Of a stretch of DNA of 64,000 nt, positions 10,700-22,713 are shown in pieces. The position numbers and the translations under genes were made by a program. The DNA is from Gavia stellata (taxonomy: Eukaryota; Chordata; Aves; Gaviiformes; Gaviidae). The stretch is from positions 11,359,001-11,423,000 of the forward strand of contig NC_082637.1 of NCBI RefSeq assembly GCF_030936135.1, in the 5' to 3' direction. Below the pieces are notes generated by a model that saw only the letters and a list, made by a program, of their open reading frames with translations, made no database searches and was not told the DNA's origin. Position 1 is the first letter of the stretch; every line of letters begins with the position of its first letter.

Positions 10700-12007
10700 A
10701 TTGCGGGTAGTCATGACATTGCTGCCTGGTTGCCTGCGGCTGCCAGCCGGCTCGGGCACGGGTGGCTCTGCCTGCCCCGGCACGCCGAGATCCCCTCCAG
10801 CTCCCTGACCAGACCCGGGATACGCTGCCATGCCGGCCATCCTGCTCTTCTGGAGCCGCGCCGAGAGGTACGCACCCATCCCGGCACCCACCCGGGCTAC
10901 CCCCGGCTCACCCACCCCGGCGCTGGGTGCCTGGCGAGCCACAGGACCCCCAAACCCTGGGGATGAAGCGGGCTGGGAGCTGTCACCTGCCCGGCCTTTC
11001 CCTCGCCGAGGGTGGGGTGCAGGAGCCGCCCGGTGACGTCCAGGTACGGCTGCCCGATTTCGGTGTGGGGCATCCGGAGAGGATGCTCTCCATGGCCCGC
11101 GAGTGACGGTGACGGACCGGGGGACGCGGTGGCATTGGATTTCCTTGGTGCGCCTGAAGGTGACTTCTCAGAAGTAGGTTTTGCGCCGCCGGGCTCGGAG
11201 GAGGCACCATCCCGGTGCCCCACTGTGGCGGGGGAGCCCCTGTCTCTGGGTGGGAGCGCGGCAGTCGGTCCCCTTCTGCCGGGGGACCGGTGCCGGTTCC
11301 CGGTGAGGGGGACGCAGGGACCCCCGCGCATCCGAAGGGGAGAGCTGGGGAGGTGCAAAGTGGTTAACGTGACTTTTTTCCACATCGCCGCCGCCCTACT
11401 TTTCTCCCTCCCCGATTCGCCTGGCGGGTGCACAGCCCCGGGCGTCAGCAAAGTCGTTTTTGGGGACACCGGGGGGCTCCTGGCTGCGCTCCCTGCTCCT
11501 CGGCGGGGGCTGCGTGGGGGATGTGATGGTAACGGGGCGGCCAGTCGCCTTGCAGCAGCAGGGAGGGAGGATGCTGGAGCAGACGGCAGAAGTGCCTTAA
11601 TCCGGCAGCAGCTTAGCGAGAAAGCGTCAAGAAACCGATTAAAGGGAAAATTACGGCTCGGCAAGCGACTCCATTGAAGGGTCCCCCCACGCGCGGCTGG
11701 AAGCACACAAAGGACGGCAGCTCCCCGGCAGCGCTGCGTCGACACCCGCTCGCCCGCTGCCAAAGCCCTCTCGGAGCCGTCCTGGGAGCGGAGGTCAGAG
11801 CCAACTGTGGCCGCCAGGCTGGCGAGGAGCTGCCTTTTCCGTGCGCCGGAGGAGCTGGAGGGGGAGGCTTGCCACCAGAGCATCCCTTGGCGGTGGCGGC
11901 GGCATCCCCGGCACGAGCCGGCACCTTTCTCTCCGCCGTCCTCCTGCCACCCTCCGGTGCCTCCCGGCCGGGCACACAGCACCTGCCAGCGCCTGCGGAC
12001 AGCCGCG
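10700..12007 (+). promoter_or_regulatory. DNAJB5: Second CpG-rich region with candidate alternative DNAJB5 promoters
   Basis: A GC/CpG-rich stretch following the minisatellite and surrounding two short coding first exons (10830-10867 and 12008-12075). Alternative promoters here would explain the alternative N-termini. No TATA box or known core element is placed with confidence. Long open frames on both strands in this stretch look like GC-driven artefacts. Confidence 0.45.
10830..10867 (+). CDS. DNAJB5: Candidate alternative first coding exon of DNAJB5
   Basis: An ATG at 10830 opens a 12-codon frame (MPAILLFWSRAE plus two bases) that ends at a consensus donor (GAG AG / GTACGC). The exon ends in phase 2, exactly the phase required by the acceptor at 15142, so splicing would continue into [11 protein letters not shown] and the J domain. 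The peptide is hydrophobic and short. I do not recognise it from a known DNAJB5 isoform. The evidence is phase, donor and position only. Confidence 0.4.
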
Positions 12008-12075
12008 ATGTTTAAAATAAAACTAGAGCCTTTAAAAATGACGGCTTGGACTCTGAATGTGTTCGTAAAGTTTCG
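12008..12075 (+). CDS. DNAJB5: DNAJB5 long-isoform first coding exon (residues 1-23)
   Basis: Encodes [19 protein letters not shown] followed by VKFR, nearly identical to the N-terminus of the mammalian long isoform. It ends in phase 2 at a GTAAGT donor. The match fixes the start ATG. Confidence 0.93.
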
Positions 12076-15000
12076 GTAAGTGGGTTTCCGCCTCTTGCAC
12101 TTGCGTCCTCGTTAAACCGTCGGTGCCCGTCCCCGGCGTCCCGCGGTGACCTTGCACCCCGAGATGGAAAAAGAAAGTCTCCTCGGTGCTGCCGGGGTGG
12201 GTCTAGATGACTGCCGAGCGGAGGGATTATGTCAAACGATCGCTATTCAGCTGGTGCGCTCATCCAGCGGTTGCACGGGCTGATGTCATGTGTGGGGCCG
12301 GAACAAAGATTTAATTTTTTATTTAGTTTTTTTGTGCATGCGGTTGCAAGGCTGGGCTGGCTCGGCAGGGCCAGGGATGCTTGTGGTTTTCTCCAGGGCC
12401 GGCAGCCGAGGCTTGTCCAAAGGCATCCGGGTTGGGAGAGCAATGCAGGAATGGCTTTGCCCGCTGAAACCCGCCCTGCAGCACCTTCCCCTCCTCTCCC
12501 CGCTCCCGAGGGGGTTAAATGGGAAGGCGGGAGAGGATGACTGAGCAGAAGGGGGAGAGGAGCGGTGGCAAGGCGCAGCTGATCCCCGGGAGGTGGGAGG
12601 GAGGGAAGGAGGCTCTGCGGGGACAGAGTCGTGTTTTACCATCATCTTGCATGTGAGCGTCGCCTCCGGAGCGTGCCTTAACCCACCGGGTCACCCGCCG
12701 GCTGGTCCTCACCGGCACGGTAAACCGCGGCACGGGGATGCCTTTCGGTACAGAAATTCCCCCCTCCCTGATCCCGGCCGGACAAAGGGGTGCCCTCCCG
12801 GCAGGCAGTCCCACCCCGGCCAAAGACCCCTGGGTGGTCAAGACCGGAGGTCTTGTGGGGGGCAGCAGGCTTCTACCGCGACGGGATGTATTTTCACGGG
12901 GAGCGCCGTGGGGTTTTAGCCGGACGAGGGTGTCCCGGTGGTGCCGTCAGATTGGGCTGTGCGGGGTCGGAGCCAGGCGCCGTGGTCCCCGGGGGGGACA
13001 ACTGAAGGTTTGCCACCTCCGCGTCTCCCAAGCTGGGGTGCGCGGGGTTGTCTTAAGCGCCGCCTGGCTTGCGCTCGCAGGAGCGTTGGCATCATCCAGA
13101 CAGGGGCCACATCCTGGTCCGTGTCCTGGTGCTGCTCATGGGGAGCCCCTGACCTGCACCAGAGGCTGCCATGCGGAAGGGAGGCGCTGGGGTGACCTTT
13201 GGCAGGGGGGATTGGCAGGTTACCTCCCAGACCCCCCCCCATCGCTTGCCTGGGGTCTCGTGCAGCCTCCCGGCCCCACAGGGAGGGCGGATGGGGAGGC
13301 GGAGGTGGGCAGGGGGGCAGAGCATCCCCCAGCGCCTGTGTGGGCTGGGTGCTGGCGGCGGCTCTGTGCGCAGGAGCTGGTACAGAAACGTGCTGGCATC
13401 CAGGAGCTGCCGCGGGAGACGCTGCTGGATGCTCTTTACGCCCCCAGGGACCTTCTCCCACCTCTCCTCTGGCCGCCATCCATGGGTGCCCCCCTCTTCC
13501 CTCACTGTGTCCTTCAGAGGACCGTGCCCTGGGTGCCTTAGCCCCCCTCCCCACCTGCAGCAAAAGACCTTCTGGGGCAAAAAAAGAGCAGAAGTTAGTG
13601 GTTTGAATTGAGGCGGCTGATTTCCAAGCCCCCATAGCAGCTACCCAGCTGCGGAGAGGTTACTGCCCGAGGCATGACCCAAGGCAAGCCTTGGATGCTT
13701 GGGATGGATGCCAGGGGCTCAGCGCAGCGCTGTGGATGCGCACCCCAGGGGTGTCCGGCCACCCTCATGTGAGCTGCTGTGGTTGGGGGGTCCCTGCGTG
13801 ACCTCCGCTGGGAGCTTATGGATAGAGCTTGTGGGAACATCTGGTAACTTGTATGGTAGTGCAGGAAAGGGCCATGGCTCATACCCCGTGCAGAAATCCG
13901 TCTGCTGAAGGGGTACGATGGGCTGGGGCTGCCCAGGGGCATTTGGAGCAAGGACAGGGTGAAACCTGGACCGTAGCGGGGAGCAGGACGTGAGCAGGAG
14001 GGCTTAACAGAGAGCAGGGGGTCTGCTGGGGCAACACCTGGAGAAGAGCAGGGCCAGGAGCAAGCACCGAGCTGCGCTGGGCGAGGCAGGGGGGACAGGC
14101 CAGGCTCCGGGACATGGGAGTTCACTGTCAGATAACCGAAGGTCGAGAAGCCTCTGGAAGCATTCCTGGAGGAGCGTGGGGCTTGCTCAGCCTCTGCCCG
14201 GAGGAGCTGCCCTCCTGGCTGCTCCGCCTGCTCCCTGGGTCTCTGCAGCTCCAGCGGTGTGACTGGGGGGTGAATTAATCGCCTGTCCTTTTCCTTCCTT
14301 GGGCTACGGCCACCGGGTTTTACATGCCTTAGTATAGGCATGGCCCCGGCCTCGGCCCCTGCACGATGGAGGGAGTGAGCCCCGGGTTTCTGGCTTACTG
14401 CAAGATGCGACTGAAGGCTCTCAGGGAGTGCAAGTCAGGCTAGAAAGTGTGGGGTTTTTTTTAAAACAAAAAAAATAAAAAAGCCCTCCCACCATCACAA
14501 GATGTTTCTGTCTAACGGCTTCGTTCTCTCTTCGCTAAATACAAGTTACGGCTCTGACACGCCGGAGGCGCTTATCTCCAGCTGAATACCAATTGCTTTC
14601 AGGAACAAAATGTTTGAAGTTCCTTTAAGGTGAAGGCGGCAGCACGGTCCCTGCCGCGGCTTTCAGCCTCCAAAAACCTGCCGCCACCACCCCGACTCCT
14701 GTCCCAGGTCCCTGGCTGGGAGAGAACCAGGGGGGGGGACGGACACGGCCAGCAGCTACATTTAGACATAGCTCAGCCCTCCTGGCTCAGCGGGGAGGGG
14801 AGACGGAACGGGGACATGGTCCTCGCCTGACGTTAGCGGTGGCGTGGCCCCTATAATAATGCAGTGCCCCAGCTCCGCTCCGGCTCTCCCTCTCCCCGTC
14901 AGCTTCAGAGATGAGTCTCCCTGTCTGCACCGTGGGGCTCGGGGGGCTAAAACTGGAGCCGCGGCACGTCCTGGCACTGGGGCTCTGACCTCCGGTGGGA

Positions 15001-18000
15001 AGCGTGGACTGGAGCCGGCTCTGGTGCTGCTGGCCGGTGGGACGTGGGGAGCATCGGCTCCGCAATAAGTGCGTGCCGGTCCCATCCCCAGCTGCCCCGG
15101 TGTGATATTCGCCTTACGGAGAGCTGTCTTTCTGCTTTCAGGAATAAGTACTCGGCTCCCGGCAGTGTCGCCGTCATGGGGAAGGACTATTACAAGATTT
15201 TGGGCATCCAGACCGGCGCCAATGAGGACGAAATCAAAAAAGCCTATCGGAAAATGGCCCTGAAGTATCACCCCGATAAGAATAAAGACCCCAACGCCGA
15301 GGAGAAGTTCAAGGAGATCGCGGAGGCTTACGACGTCCTGAGCGACCCCAAGAAACGAGCCATTTACGACCAATATGGGGAGGAAGGTAAGGGGACGAGC
15401 TCGGAGGCAGGGGTGCGGGGTCCAAATCATTTTTTATAGGTGAGGGAGCAGTTTCGCACAGAGTTATCCCCGTGGTTCATGCCTGCCCCCGAAACGGGGC
15501 TGATAGCCGCAAAACTGGGGAGGGCGAAGGCTCTGCCGGTGGCAGAAATCGCCTCTCGACCCGCTCCTCCCTGGGCTGATCTGCTTGGGGCATACCTGGG
15601 GTAATTCGTTAGCAACGTTTTAATTAACCTAAATTTCCCAGCGGAGAAGTACTGCTTTTGCCCACATTCCTGCCCGCATTTGGGCACTGGTCCTGCTGTC
15701 CTCCCTGGTACAGGCTGACCTACAGGATTCAAAGCTTTTCCCAATTTAAGTAATAGGTCCTTGTTTTGAAACCAAGCGGTTGCTGTTGTCTGGTGGTTGG
15801 CACGGAGGAGGAGGAGGAGAGCCACTCCACCGCAGGCGGCCTTATTAGTCGAAGATAGAAGAGCGCAACCCCATTCGAGGAGAGCGCCGAATAGCATCTG
15901 CATTAATCAGCCCACGGCTTGGGTGCTTAAAAGAGCAGGAGGTCTGGCAGGAGCAGGCTGCTGGGTGGAAGAGGCAGCCCCTCTCTCGGGGCCAGCAGGC
16001 AGGTGCATCCCCTAACGAGCCACCGGCAGAATTAACCGGTGGTGGGTTAATTCTCGACCCGTTAGTTATGTCAGGGCTGTGATGGAGGCACCGAGGCAGG
16101 GTGATTTGCTGTGGTGTAAAATGAGAAGAGGCTGTCTCAAGTGGGAAACCAGCCTTTCCCTGGAGGCGCCCGAAATCGGACCCCGCTCAGGCTGGCGTCA
16201 GGGGATTAAAGGTGAAACCTCCTGGCTGTACAGTCTGTTAGGGATGGGGACTCGCCAGGGATTTGGTGAAATCGTCCCCTTGTTGCAGTGGGACGGGGAG
16301 TCCTGGCAAATCCAAACTCCGGAGTCCCGACAAAGCCAAACTCCATCGGACCAGTCATGGTCCATGGTCCCCCACGCCTTCCGTTTCCCATCAGATGCCT
16401 TTTTTTGGAGGAACATGTCTTGGGGATCGGCATTTCAAGGGGCTTCTGGGTCCCACACGCTGGGTTGAGCAAGGTGAAGCAAAAGCCCCCCCCCCCCCCC
16501 CCAAATTAATAACTTCGTTGATCAGAAAAGACTCCCAGACTTGCCCACTCTGTGCTTGTTCCCCTCCTGTCTCCCACTGCGGGGGGCTGGCACAAGGGAC
16601 AGCGCATCAGAAATAGCCCTTCACGGTCACTGGTGTGTCCTGAAAATAGTCCTTGAGCTAGGCTTGGCTTAACCCTTCCTGGCCCCTCCTGGTCAAAAAT
16701 AGCCTTCCAGAGCGTGTGTGACCTCTTTGGGGGGCCACTTGTCGTGTGCCGTGGCTGCCTGGGACTTTGGGGGGGTTGCAGTGTCGTAAGACTCAGCCTG
16801 GGACCTGGCAGGGGAGTTTCTGAGGGGAATGGTTGCCGAAAGATCCAAACCTTGAGCTTACCTGGCATTTTGTACAGCGTGTATACAGGGAGCTGTGTGC
16901 CGACCTGGAGGTCTGCTGACCTCCACCTGCTCTGCCACCCAGAGTCACGGTTGCTCGCTGAGCTCAAAGCCTGTTCTCACTTGCTGGACATGATGCTCCT
17001 GGACCATGGCCATCAGTGCAGCCCAAGAGACAGGGCTATTTGGGAAGAAGGGAGCCTGCCCATGGGGAAGCATGGAGATGGGCTGGTCAAGAAATGGTTT
17101 AAATGAAAAGACCATGAACTGGGCAGAGAGAACCAAAGAGGCACTTCAGTAGGGGTAGCGGGGACAAAACCTGAACAGCTTTTGAGTAGGAGCTTGCTGC
17201 GTGTAGGGGCAGGACTGTGTGTCGTGGGTTGAGGTGGTGCCTTCCTGGTCCATGCTCTCCGCAAGTGGCTGGGCTGGAGGGGGTGACCTGCACCCCCAGG
17301 AGATACTGGGAGGGCTTCCTGGAGCCAGCAGAAACCACGTTCCCTCCTGGGAAGTGCAGTCCCAGCATGGCATCCACCGGTGGGCAGCGTTCATGTCTCC
17401 TCTTCCCCCTTCTCTTCCAGGTCTCAAAACTGGAGGTGGCTCTTCAGGTGGCTCAGGGAACACTTTCCACTACACCTTCCACGGAGATCCCCACGCCACC
17501 TTTGCGTCCTTCTTTGGAGGCTCCAATCCTTTCGATATCTTTTTTGCTAGCAGCCGCTCCCGGGTGTTCAATGGCTTTGACCAGGAAGACATGGATATCG
17601 ATGACGATGATGACCCTTTCAGTGCCTTCGGCCGGTTTGGCTTCAACGGCATTAACGGGGTTCACCGGCGGCACCAAGAGTCCCTGCACACACGGAGGAA
17701 GGTCCAAGACCCACCCGTCATCCATGAGCTCAAGGTGTCCCTGGAAGAGATCTACCATGGCTCCACAAAGAGGATGAAGATCACTCGCAGAAGGCTCAAT
17801 GCTGATGGCCGGACCATGCGGACTGAGGACAAGATCCTAAACATTGTCATCAAACGAGGTTGGAAGGAGGGAACCAAAATCACATTCCCCAAAGAAGGGG
17901 ACGCCACCCCGGACAACATCCCTGCCGACATCGTCTTCATCCTCAAGGACAAGCCTCACGCGCACTTCAAGAGGGACGGGACGAACGTGGTCTACACAGC

Positions 18001-21000
18001 AAACATCAGTCTTAAAGAGGTGGGTATGGGTGGGAAGTCCCGCGGGGTGGGAGGTAGCACCGGGTCATGGCACGTGGGGCCAAGACGGGAGTCAATCCTT
18101 GTCCTGCGCCGATGAGGAAGGACCAGGTAGGTCGCGAGAGACCTGAGCAAAGACCTCTGCAGAGAGGATCTCGGAGGCCAACTCATGCTTGGTTTTGGAG
18201 ATGCTCAACCTCCATGCCGGGTGTAGGACGTGGGTGCTGCGGTCCCTGCTGAACATGCCTTGCTTCTTGAGCCAATACAGGTGGTATTTACCCATTTTCT
18301 CCCTTCCCCATATGTCTTGTCCTTCTATTTTAGCGTAGGGTATTCACATGTGGAAGAGAGCCCAGATCCTCCGCCGGAACAAGGGAAAACCCCAGTTTGC
18401 TGGCATGAGTCTGGTCCCTGCTTGTTCTCATAGCCAAGCCTGCTGTGGCTTAGGTACTGTCCGGGATAGCGCGAGGTGCTTCTTCCCACGGACAGAGAGC
18501 AGGGTCATGTGGAGAAGGTGGTACCTCACCCTCGCTGAGCAATGCTTTAGCTGTTTTCCTTGGTTGTGGCTTTCCTAGATAAAGAACCAAATAAATGTAA
18601 TATTCAGGCAGTGTAGCAAAACCCAACACATCCAGGCTGCCAGTCCTGGAGGTCACAGCGGGGCTGGATGCATCAGAGCCAGCAAGCTGTGCGAAGGTGG
18701 GAGAGGAAGGGGAGATTACCCCAGTACAAGATGTGCTGTTCGCTGCCGCTCCTGTATAACTACCTTTTAATAAATCCCAGCTGGCAGCTGCATTTAACAT
18801 TGACATTTTTGGCAGCTGCCATTTGCTGTTCCTTTCAGACTGTAGACGCTGTCTGTCTTCTTAATGAGCTGATTTTTTTTTTTCTTCCTGAAGACAGATT
18901 TATGTTCTCAAATGCATTTAATAGAAATAAGCTCAATGGGCCAGACCTGAGGTAGGGAAATGTGAGCTCATTAGTGTGCCAGCGAGCTGGGAGAGCTTTG
19001 CAATGGCTCTGTGTCCCAGCTGGGGCTGTGACCGGGTGTGCTGGGGGCAAGGGGCAGCCACGTGGGTCAGGCAGAGCTGGGTGCTCCTGAAGTAAACTCA
19101 GCTCAAGTTAACCTGCAGACTCAGGAGTTGAATTTCCTTCACAGTGCAAAGTGAGGAGGTTTATTCCTGCGGTGACTGGCTCCCTTGGCCGCTCCAGAAA
19201 TACTCGGGAGAGGCTGCCTTATTTATGGAGCCATGCATGCCATATCTCAGATGTTTCCTTCTGTGCATTCCCCTATCTGTAAAATTAACCCCGAGCTGGC
19301 TGTGCTGATGTCCCGACCTCGTTAGCCCAAGTTCATGTGCTGCTCAGGCTGGAGGGACTCTCGCCTGGAGTTTCCTTTGAGCAGCAAGGGGAAGAAACCT
19401 GGTCCGGCCCCACACGCTATTGCACCAGAAGTGCTGGTGCTGGGTGCCTGTGATCTCTGTGAGCAAGGCATGCGTGCTGGCATTTGGTTTGTACAACGCA
19501 GTCACAAAGTGGAAAATTGCTGTTCTGGGCAAATTCCTTGTCTCTTTGAGCTGAATTATCTGGTCTCTGTCGTCCCCCACTGCAAACCCAATGTGCTGGG
19601 CATCCTCAGGGAGCTGCTGGCCTGGCTGCCATCCTCAGGCTGCTGCTGACAGGGCAGGCTGATACTCTGCTGCTTCTGTCTTCCCTGAGAAGAAGTACCT
19701 TAAGTGCTCTGGAGCACGAGCAGATGCGGGGAGATCCCTGATTCCATATGCCACCACCTCAATATGCGATGGAGCACGTTATGGTGCAGCCTCTTCATCA
19801 CCTGAGCCTACAGTGGTAGCCTTGGGTGCTCTCCTTGCACCCTTCTTCCTTGTAAGTCTGTAAGTCCTTGTAAGTTCTTCCTTGTAAGTTTTAGCTTGAG
19901 CTTTGGTCTTTTCCGCTGCCAGGAGAGCAGCACAGCACAGTGCCAGCAGGCAGAGCTGGCAGGCGGTGGGTGCTGTGACCTGACTCGTTGGCCATGCTGG
20001 AAACCACTCGCCAGCACCCTGCTGCCACGGGGAGCAAAGCATGGGCTGGGGGCACTCAGGAGAGCTGCAGCATCCTCTTCCTCCTCCATCCCACAGACCC
20101 TTCCGCAGAGCAACCTGTGGAGGCGATGCCCTCCCAGCCCTCCTGTCCTGGCCCCGCTGCGTGCCACATCCCCACGGCCGGGACGGTGCGGGGTGTTTGC
20201 CACCTGGCTGCTGCAGAAGACGGAGGTGTATGAGGGCTTCCCCAGGGACTCGTGGGCTGCAGGGAAGTGTCCCTTCCTAAAATTACAGGCGCGCGTCGCA
20301 GTGGGAGGCCGAGGGAGGAAGGAGTGACACCGCTCCACTGGCAGCTGCCTCTCCTGGGAGGCAGATCTTCAGGCAGTGTTGCCGTCAGGGGCTTGCACCC
20401 ACCCGGCTGCCTGCCTAACGCCTGCCCTCGGCAGCCACCCACTTTGCATCCTTTACCTGGCGTCACCTTCCTCGAGGCATTCGCACGTCAGCGACCGGCT
20501 GAGATGCGACCGGTGGCAATGTCCCCCACCCCGTGGCTTCGGAGGAGGACCCAACGCTGACCTAGATAAAGCTCCGCTCTCACAGCATAGCGCTCAGCTA
20601 TCAAACCCAGGGTGATTTCATCCCTAGGGATAAACGAAGCCTCTTTCTAGGATGTGGAGCAGCTCTCACGGTTACTGGTGTTACTTCAGCAACCAATTTC
20701 CCAAATGCCAGCGAAGTTGAGCAAGAAGAATGAAAAACAGGGACATACGGCAGAGGAGCGATCGCCGCGGATTCTTGCATCTTGGCTCTAGGAAGGAAAC
20801 ACTAAGATCCCATCTGCCTGCGCTGTTACCGCCCGCTCTGGCTTGCATCCCTCTGCTTACCCCGTCCACATGCTCCCATAGGGAGTTCCTGTTCTCCTTC
20901 CCAATTTGTGGCTAGAGATGTCCTTTCCTTAGCCCATGTGCACCCACGCAGCCGTCCACGGTGCATGGCAGTGGGCACCAGTGAGCCTGAGGGCTCCAGC

Positions 21001-22713
21001 ATCCTTGGGTGAGTGCAGAGCAGAAAGGCATTGATGAGGGGACATCATCCCTTGGTTCCCCCCAGCCTGCTTGGAGATCCAGCCAAGCACCCACTGCTGA
21101 TATGGAGTTGGTGATGGGCATCCTCCTGCAGCCAGAAAAGCTCATCCCTGGAGGAGACCTTTCCCAGGAGGAGACCCCGTGCAGGTGAGCTGTGCAAGGA
21201 GACGGCCCCAGCTCTCCTCTGCTGACTGGAGCCCCCCAGCCGGTTCTGTCACAGGTCCCTCCACGATTGCCCTCGTGCAAAGCCCTGGCTCAGCCGCAGA
21301 AGCCGCAGCCATCGAGCCTGAGCCAGTGGCCAGCACGAGAAGAACAGATGTTTCGCCTGGTGCCTGTTGCTGCTCTGCCACCGGAGGCTTTTCCTGGGGA
21401 GGGGGATGCAGGACATCCCCCCCCTCTACCCCAGAAACAGCAATTGCATCCTCCTCCCCTCCCTTTGCAGGGTGTTTGGGGGGGGTGGGACCCCCTGCAC
21501 CCAGCTCGGAGGGGTGAACCTGCACTAGCCCCCTGCCTGGAAGCTCAAGGCTTTACCCCTGGCAAACCCACCCCTCTTCCAGAAGCATCGCTCCGCATTC
21601 CTCTCCCTCAGCCCTCGCTGAAAGCCTGGAGACGATCCTGCCCACGTGTACGCCAGAGCTGTCTGAGTTATTTAAGGACACAAGGATTTTCTTGCTGCAT
21701 TCCCGCATCACGTGGCTTGCAAATGCAGGCCGACTTGCGGCTGCCGCGACACCCACCACCCTGGCTGCTGCCGGCTGCTGCGGGGGACTGGGGTCCGGGC
21801 AGGGTGGCACCCACGAAACCGCCTCTTGGCTTTGCAGTGGGGACTGGCAACAGGGACCAGCCCCTCCGGGACCCCGGCTTCTAGGAAAGCCCAGTGCTGT
21901 GACGATGACGGACCACCACCGTCCTGTGCTGGCGTAACCTTTTGGGGGCCGTTGTAGGGGCTGGAATGGGACGCGGTCTGTGCTATAGATAACCCCCAGC
22001 GCTGGGCAGAGCTGCTGGGCTCCGCAGGGCGACAGCTGATGAACCGCGGCGGCATTTGATGATCTCAGCTGGATTTTCGGCTGCCCGAGGCCGGGCGGCG
22101 AGGCTGGGAAGGGGCTAAATTTAGCCTGTCCTGTTGCTGTGAGCTGCCCAGTGCTTCCTGGTGGTACCTCCTGGGGAGCCCAGGAGGTGGGGTCCTTCCT
22201 CCCATGAGGCTGGGGCACCCCTCTCCTAGGGCACCCCTCTCTTGGGGCACCCTCCTCCTGCACAGCTCCTGCAGCCCAGTTCATGGTGGTTAGACTGGGC
22301 TGGCACCAGCAGAGACCCAGGCTTGCACTGGTGAGCATCAACTGATGCTCTTGGGCATCATCGAATTGGAGCTGGGTCATTTAAGCTGGGGAGCAGCTGA
22401 TGGGGGGACGGGGTATGGCCGTCGGGATGCTTTGGGGTGTCAGGCCCGTCTGACGGCGTGTCCTTTCTTCTCCCCCCAGGCCTTGTGTGGCTGCACCGTG
22501 AACATTCCCACCATCGACGGGCGGGTGATCCCGCTGCCCTGCAACGATATCATCAAGCCGGGGACAGTGAAGAGACTGCGCGGGGAGGGGCTGCCCTTCC
22601 CCAAGGCCCCCAGCCAGCGAGGAGACTTGATCGTGGAATTCAAAATCCGCTTCCCAGACAGAATAGCTCCCCAGACGAGACAGATCCTCAAGCAGCACCT
22701 CCCGTGCTCCTAG
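12008..22713 (+). CDS. DNAJB5: DNAJB5, DnaJ/Hsp40 subfamily B member 5, long isoform
   Basis: Class B Hsp40 co-chaperone that stimulates Hsp70 ATPase and binds clients. Coding exons: 12008-12075, 15142-15386, 17421-18019, 22480-22713, giving 381 residues (human long form 382). The J domain starts at [11 protein letters not shown] and has the HPD motif at residues 32-34 of the short-isoform numbering. A Gly/Ser-rich linker, an acidic stretch (around DIDDDDD) and two C-terminal beta-barrel client-binding domains follow. Starting at the ATG at 15176 gives a 347-residue short isoform. The pair of cysteines in LCGC at the start of the last exon corresponds to the redox-sensitive pair described for mammalian DnaJb5 in the thioredoxin/HDAC4 pathway. 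Reading frame, exon phases and splice sites are intact. The promoter has heat-shock and cAMP elements. The next gene, VCP, is convergent. Confidence 0.97.
12076..15141 (+). other. DNAJB5: DNAJB5 intron before the J-domain exon
   Basis: GC-rich intron of 3.07 kb. It ends in a good polypyrimidine tract and TTTCAG acceptor. I see no repeat element, RNA gene or further exon that I can support. Confidence 0.7.
15142..15386 (+). CDS. DNAJB5: DNAJB5 J-domain exon (residues 23-105)
   Basis: Begins by completing the split Arg codon, then [11 protein letters not shown] and the internal start MGKDYY (ATG at 15176, context GTCATGG). Carries the complete J domain with HPD and ends at YDQYGEEG, phase 1, donor GTAAGG. 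Confidence 0.97.
15387..17420 (+). other. DNAJB5: DNAJB5 intron after the J-domain exon
   Basis: 2.03 kb intron. Contains a poly-C run at about 16488-16502. No other feature recognised. Confidence 0.7.
17421..18019 (+). CDS. DNAJB5: DNAJB5 linker and C-terminal domain I exon (residues 105-304)
   Basis: 599-nt exon with G/S-rich linker, [18 protein letters not shown], the acidic patch, and the start of the beta-sandwich client-binding region ([18 protein letters not shown]). Ends in phase 0 after ISLKE at a GTGGGT donor. Confidence 0.97.
18020..22479 (+). other. DNAJB5: DNAJB5 last intron
   Basis: 4.46 kb intron. Notable contents are an AT-rich island around 18560-18960 in otherwise GC-rich DNA, four GTAAGT motifs at 19852-19889, and three imperfect copies of a GGGGCACCCCTCTC-type unit at about 22209-22256. 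No exon or RNA gene recognised. Confidence 0.7.
19852..19889 (+). repeat. Four clustered GTAAGT motifs in CCTTGTAAGT-type repeats
   Basis: GTAAGT occurs at 19852, 19860, 19870 and 19884, mostly within CTTGTAAGT. The short imperfect tandem repeat resembles consecutive 5' splice sites on the sense strand of DNAJB5. Confidence 0.7.
22480..22713 (+). CDS. DNAJB5: DNAJB5 terminal coding exon (residues 305-381)
   Basis: Starts [15 protein letters not shown] and ends LKQHLPCS with stop TAG at 22711-22713. It carries client-binding domain II and the C-terminal dimerisation region. The acceptor is a long pyrimidine tract with CCCCAG. Confidence 0.97.
   Translation, partial: ALCGCTVNIPTIDGRVIPLPCNDIIKPGTVKRLRGEGLPFPKAPSQRGDLIVEFKIRFPDRIAPQTRQILKQHLPCS

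Noticed and set aside
10897-11982. Minus-strand open frame of 361 codons
   Set aside because: Low-complexity Pro/Arg/Ser composition, no domain, covers the second CpG-rich region of DNAJB5. No splice or homology support.
20281-20325. Alu-like wording (ACAGGCGCGCG, GGGAGGCCGAGG)
   Set aside because: Only about 20 scattered bases agree, no poly(A) or dimer structure follows, and Alu elements are absent outside primates.
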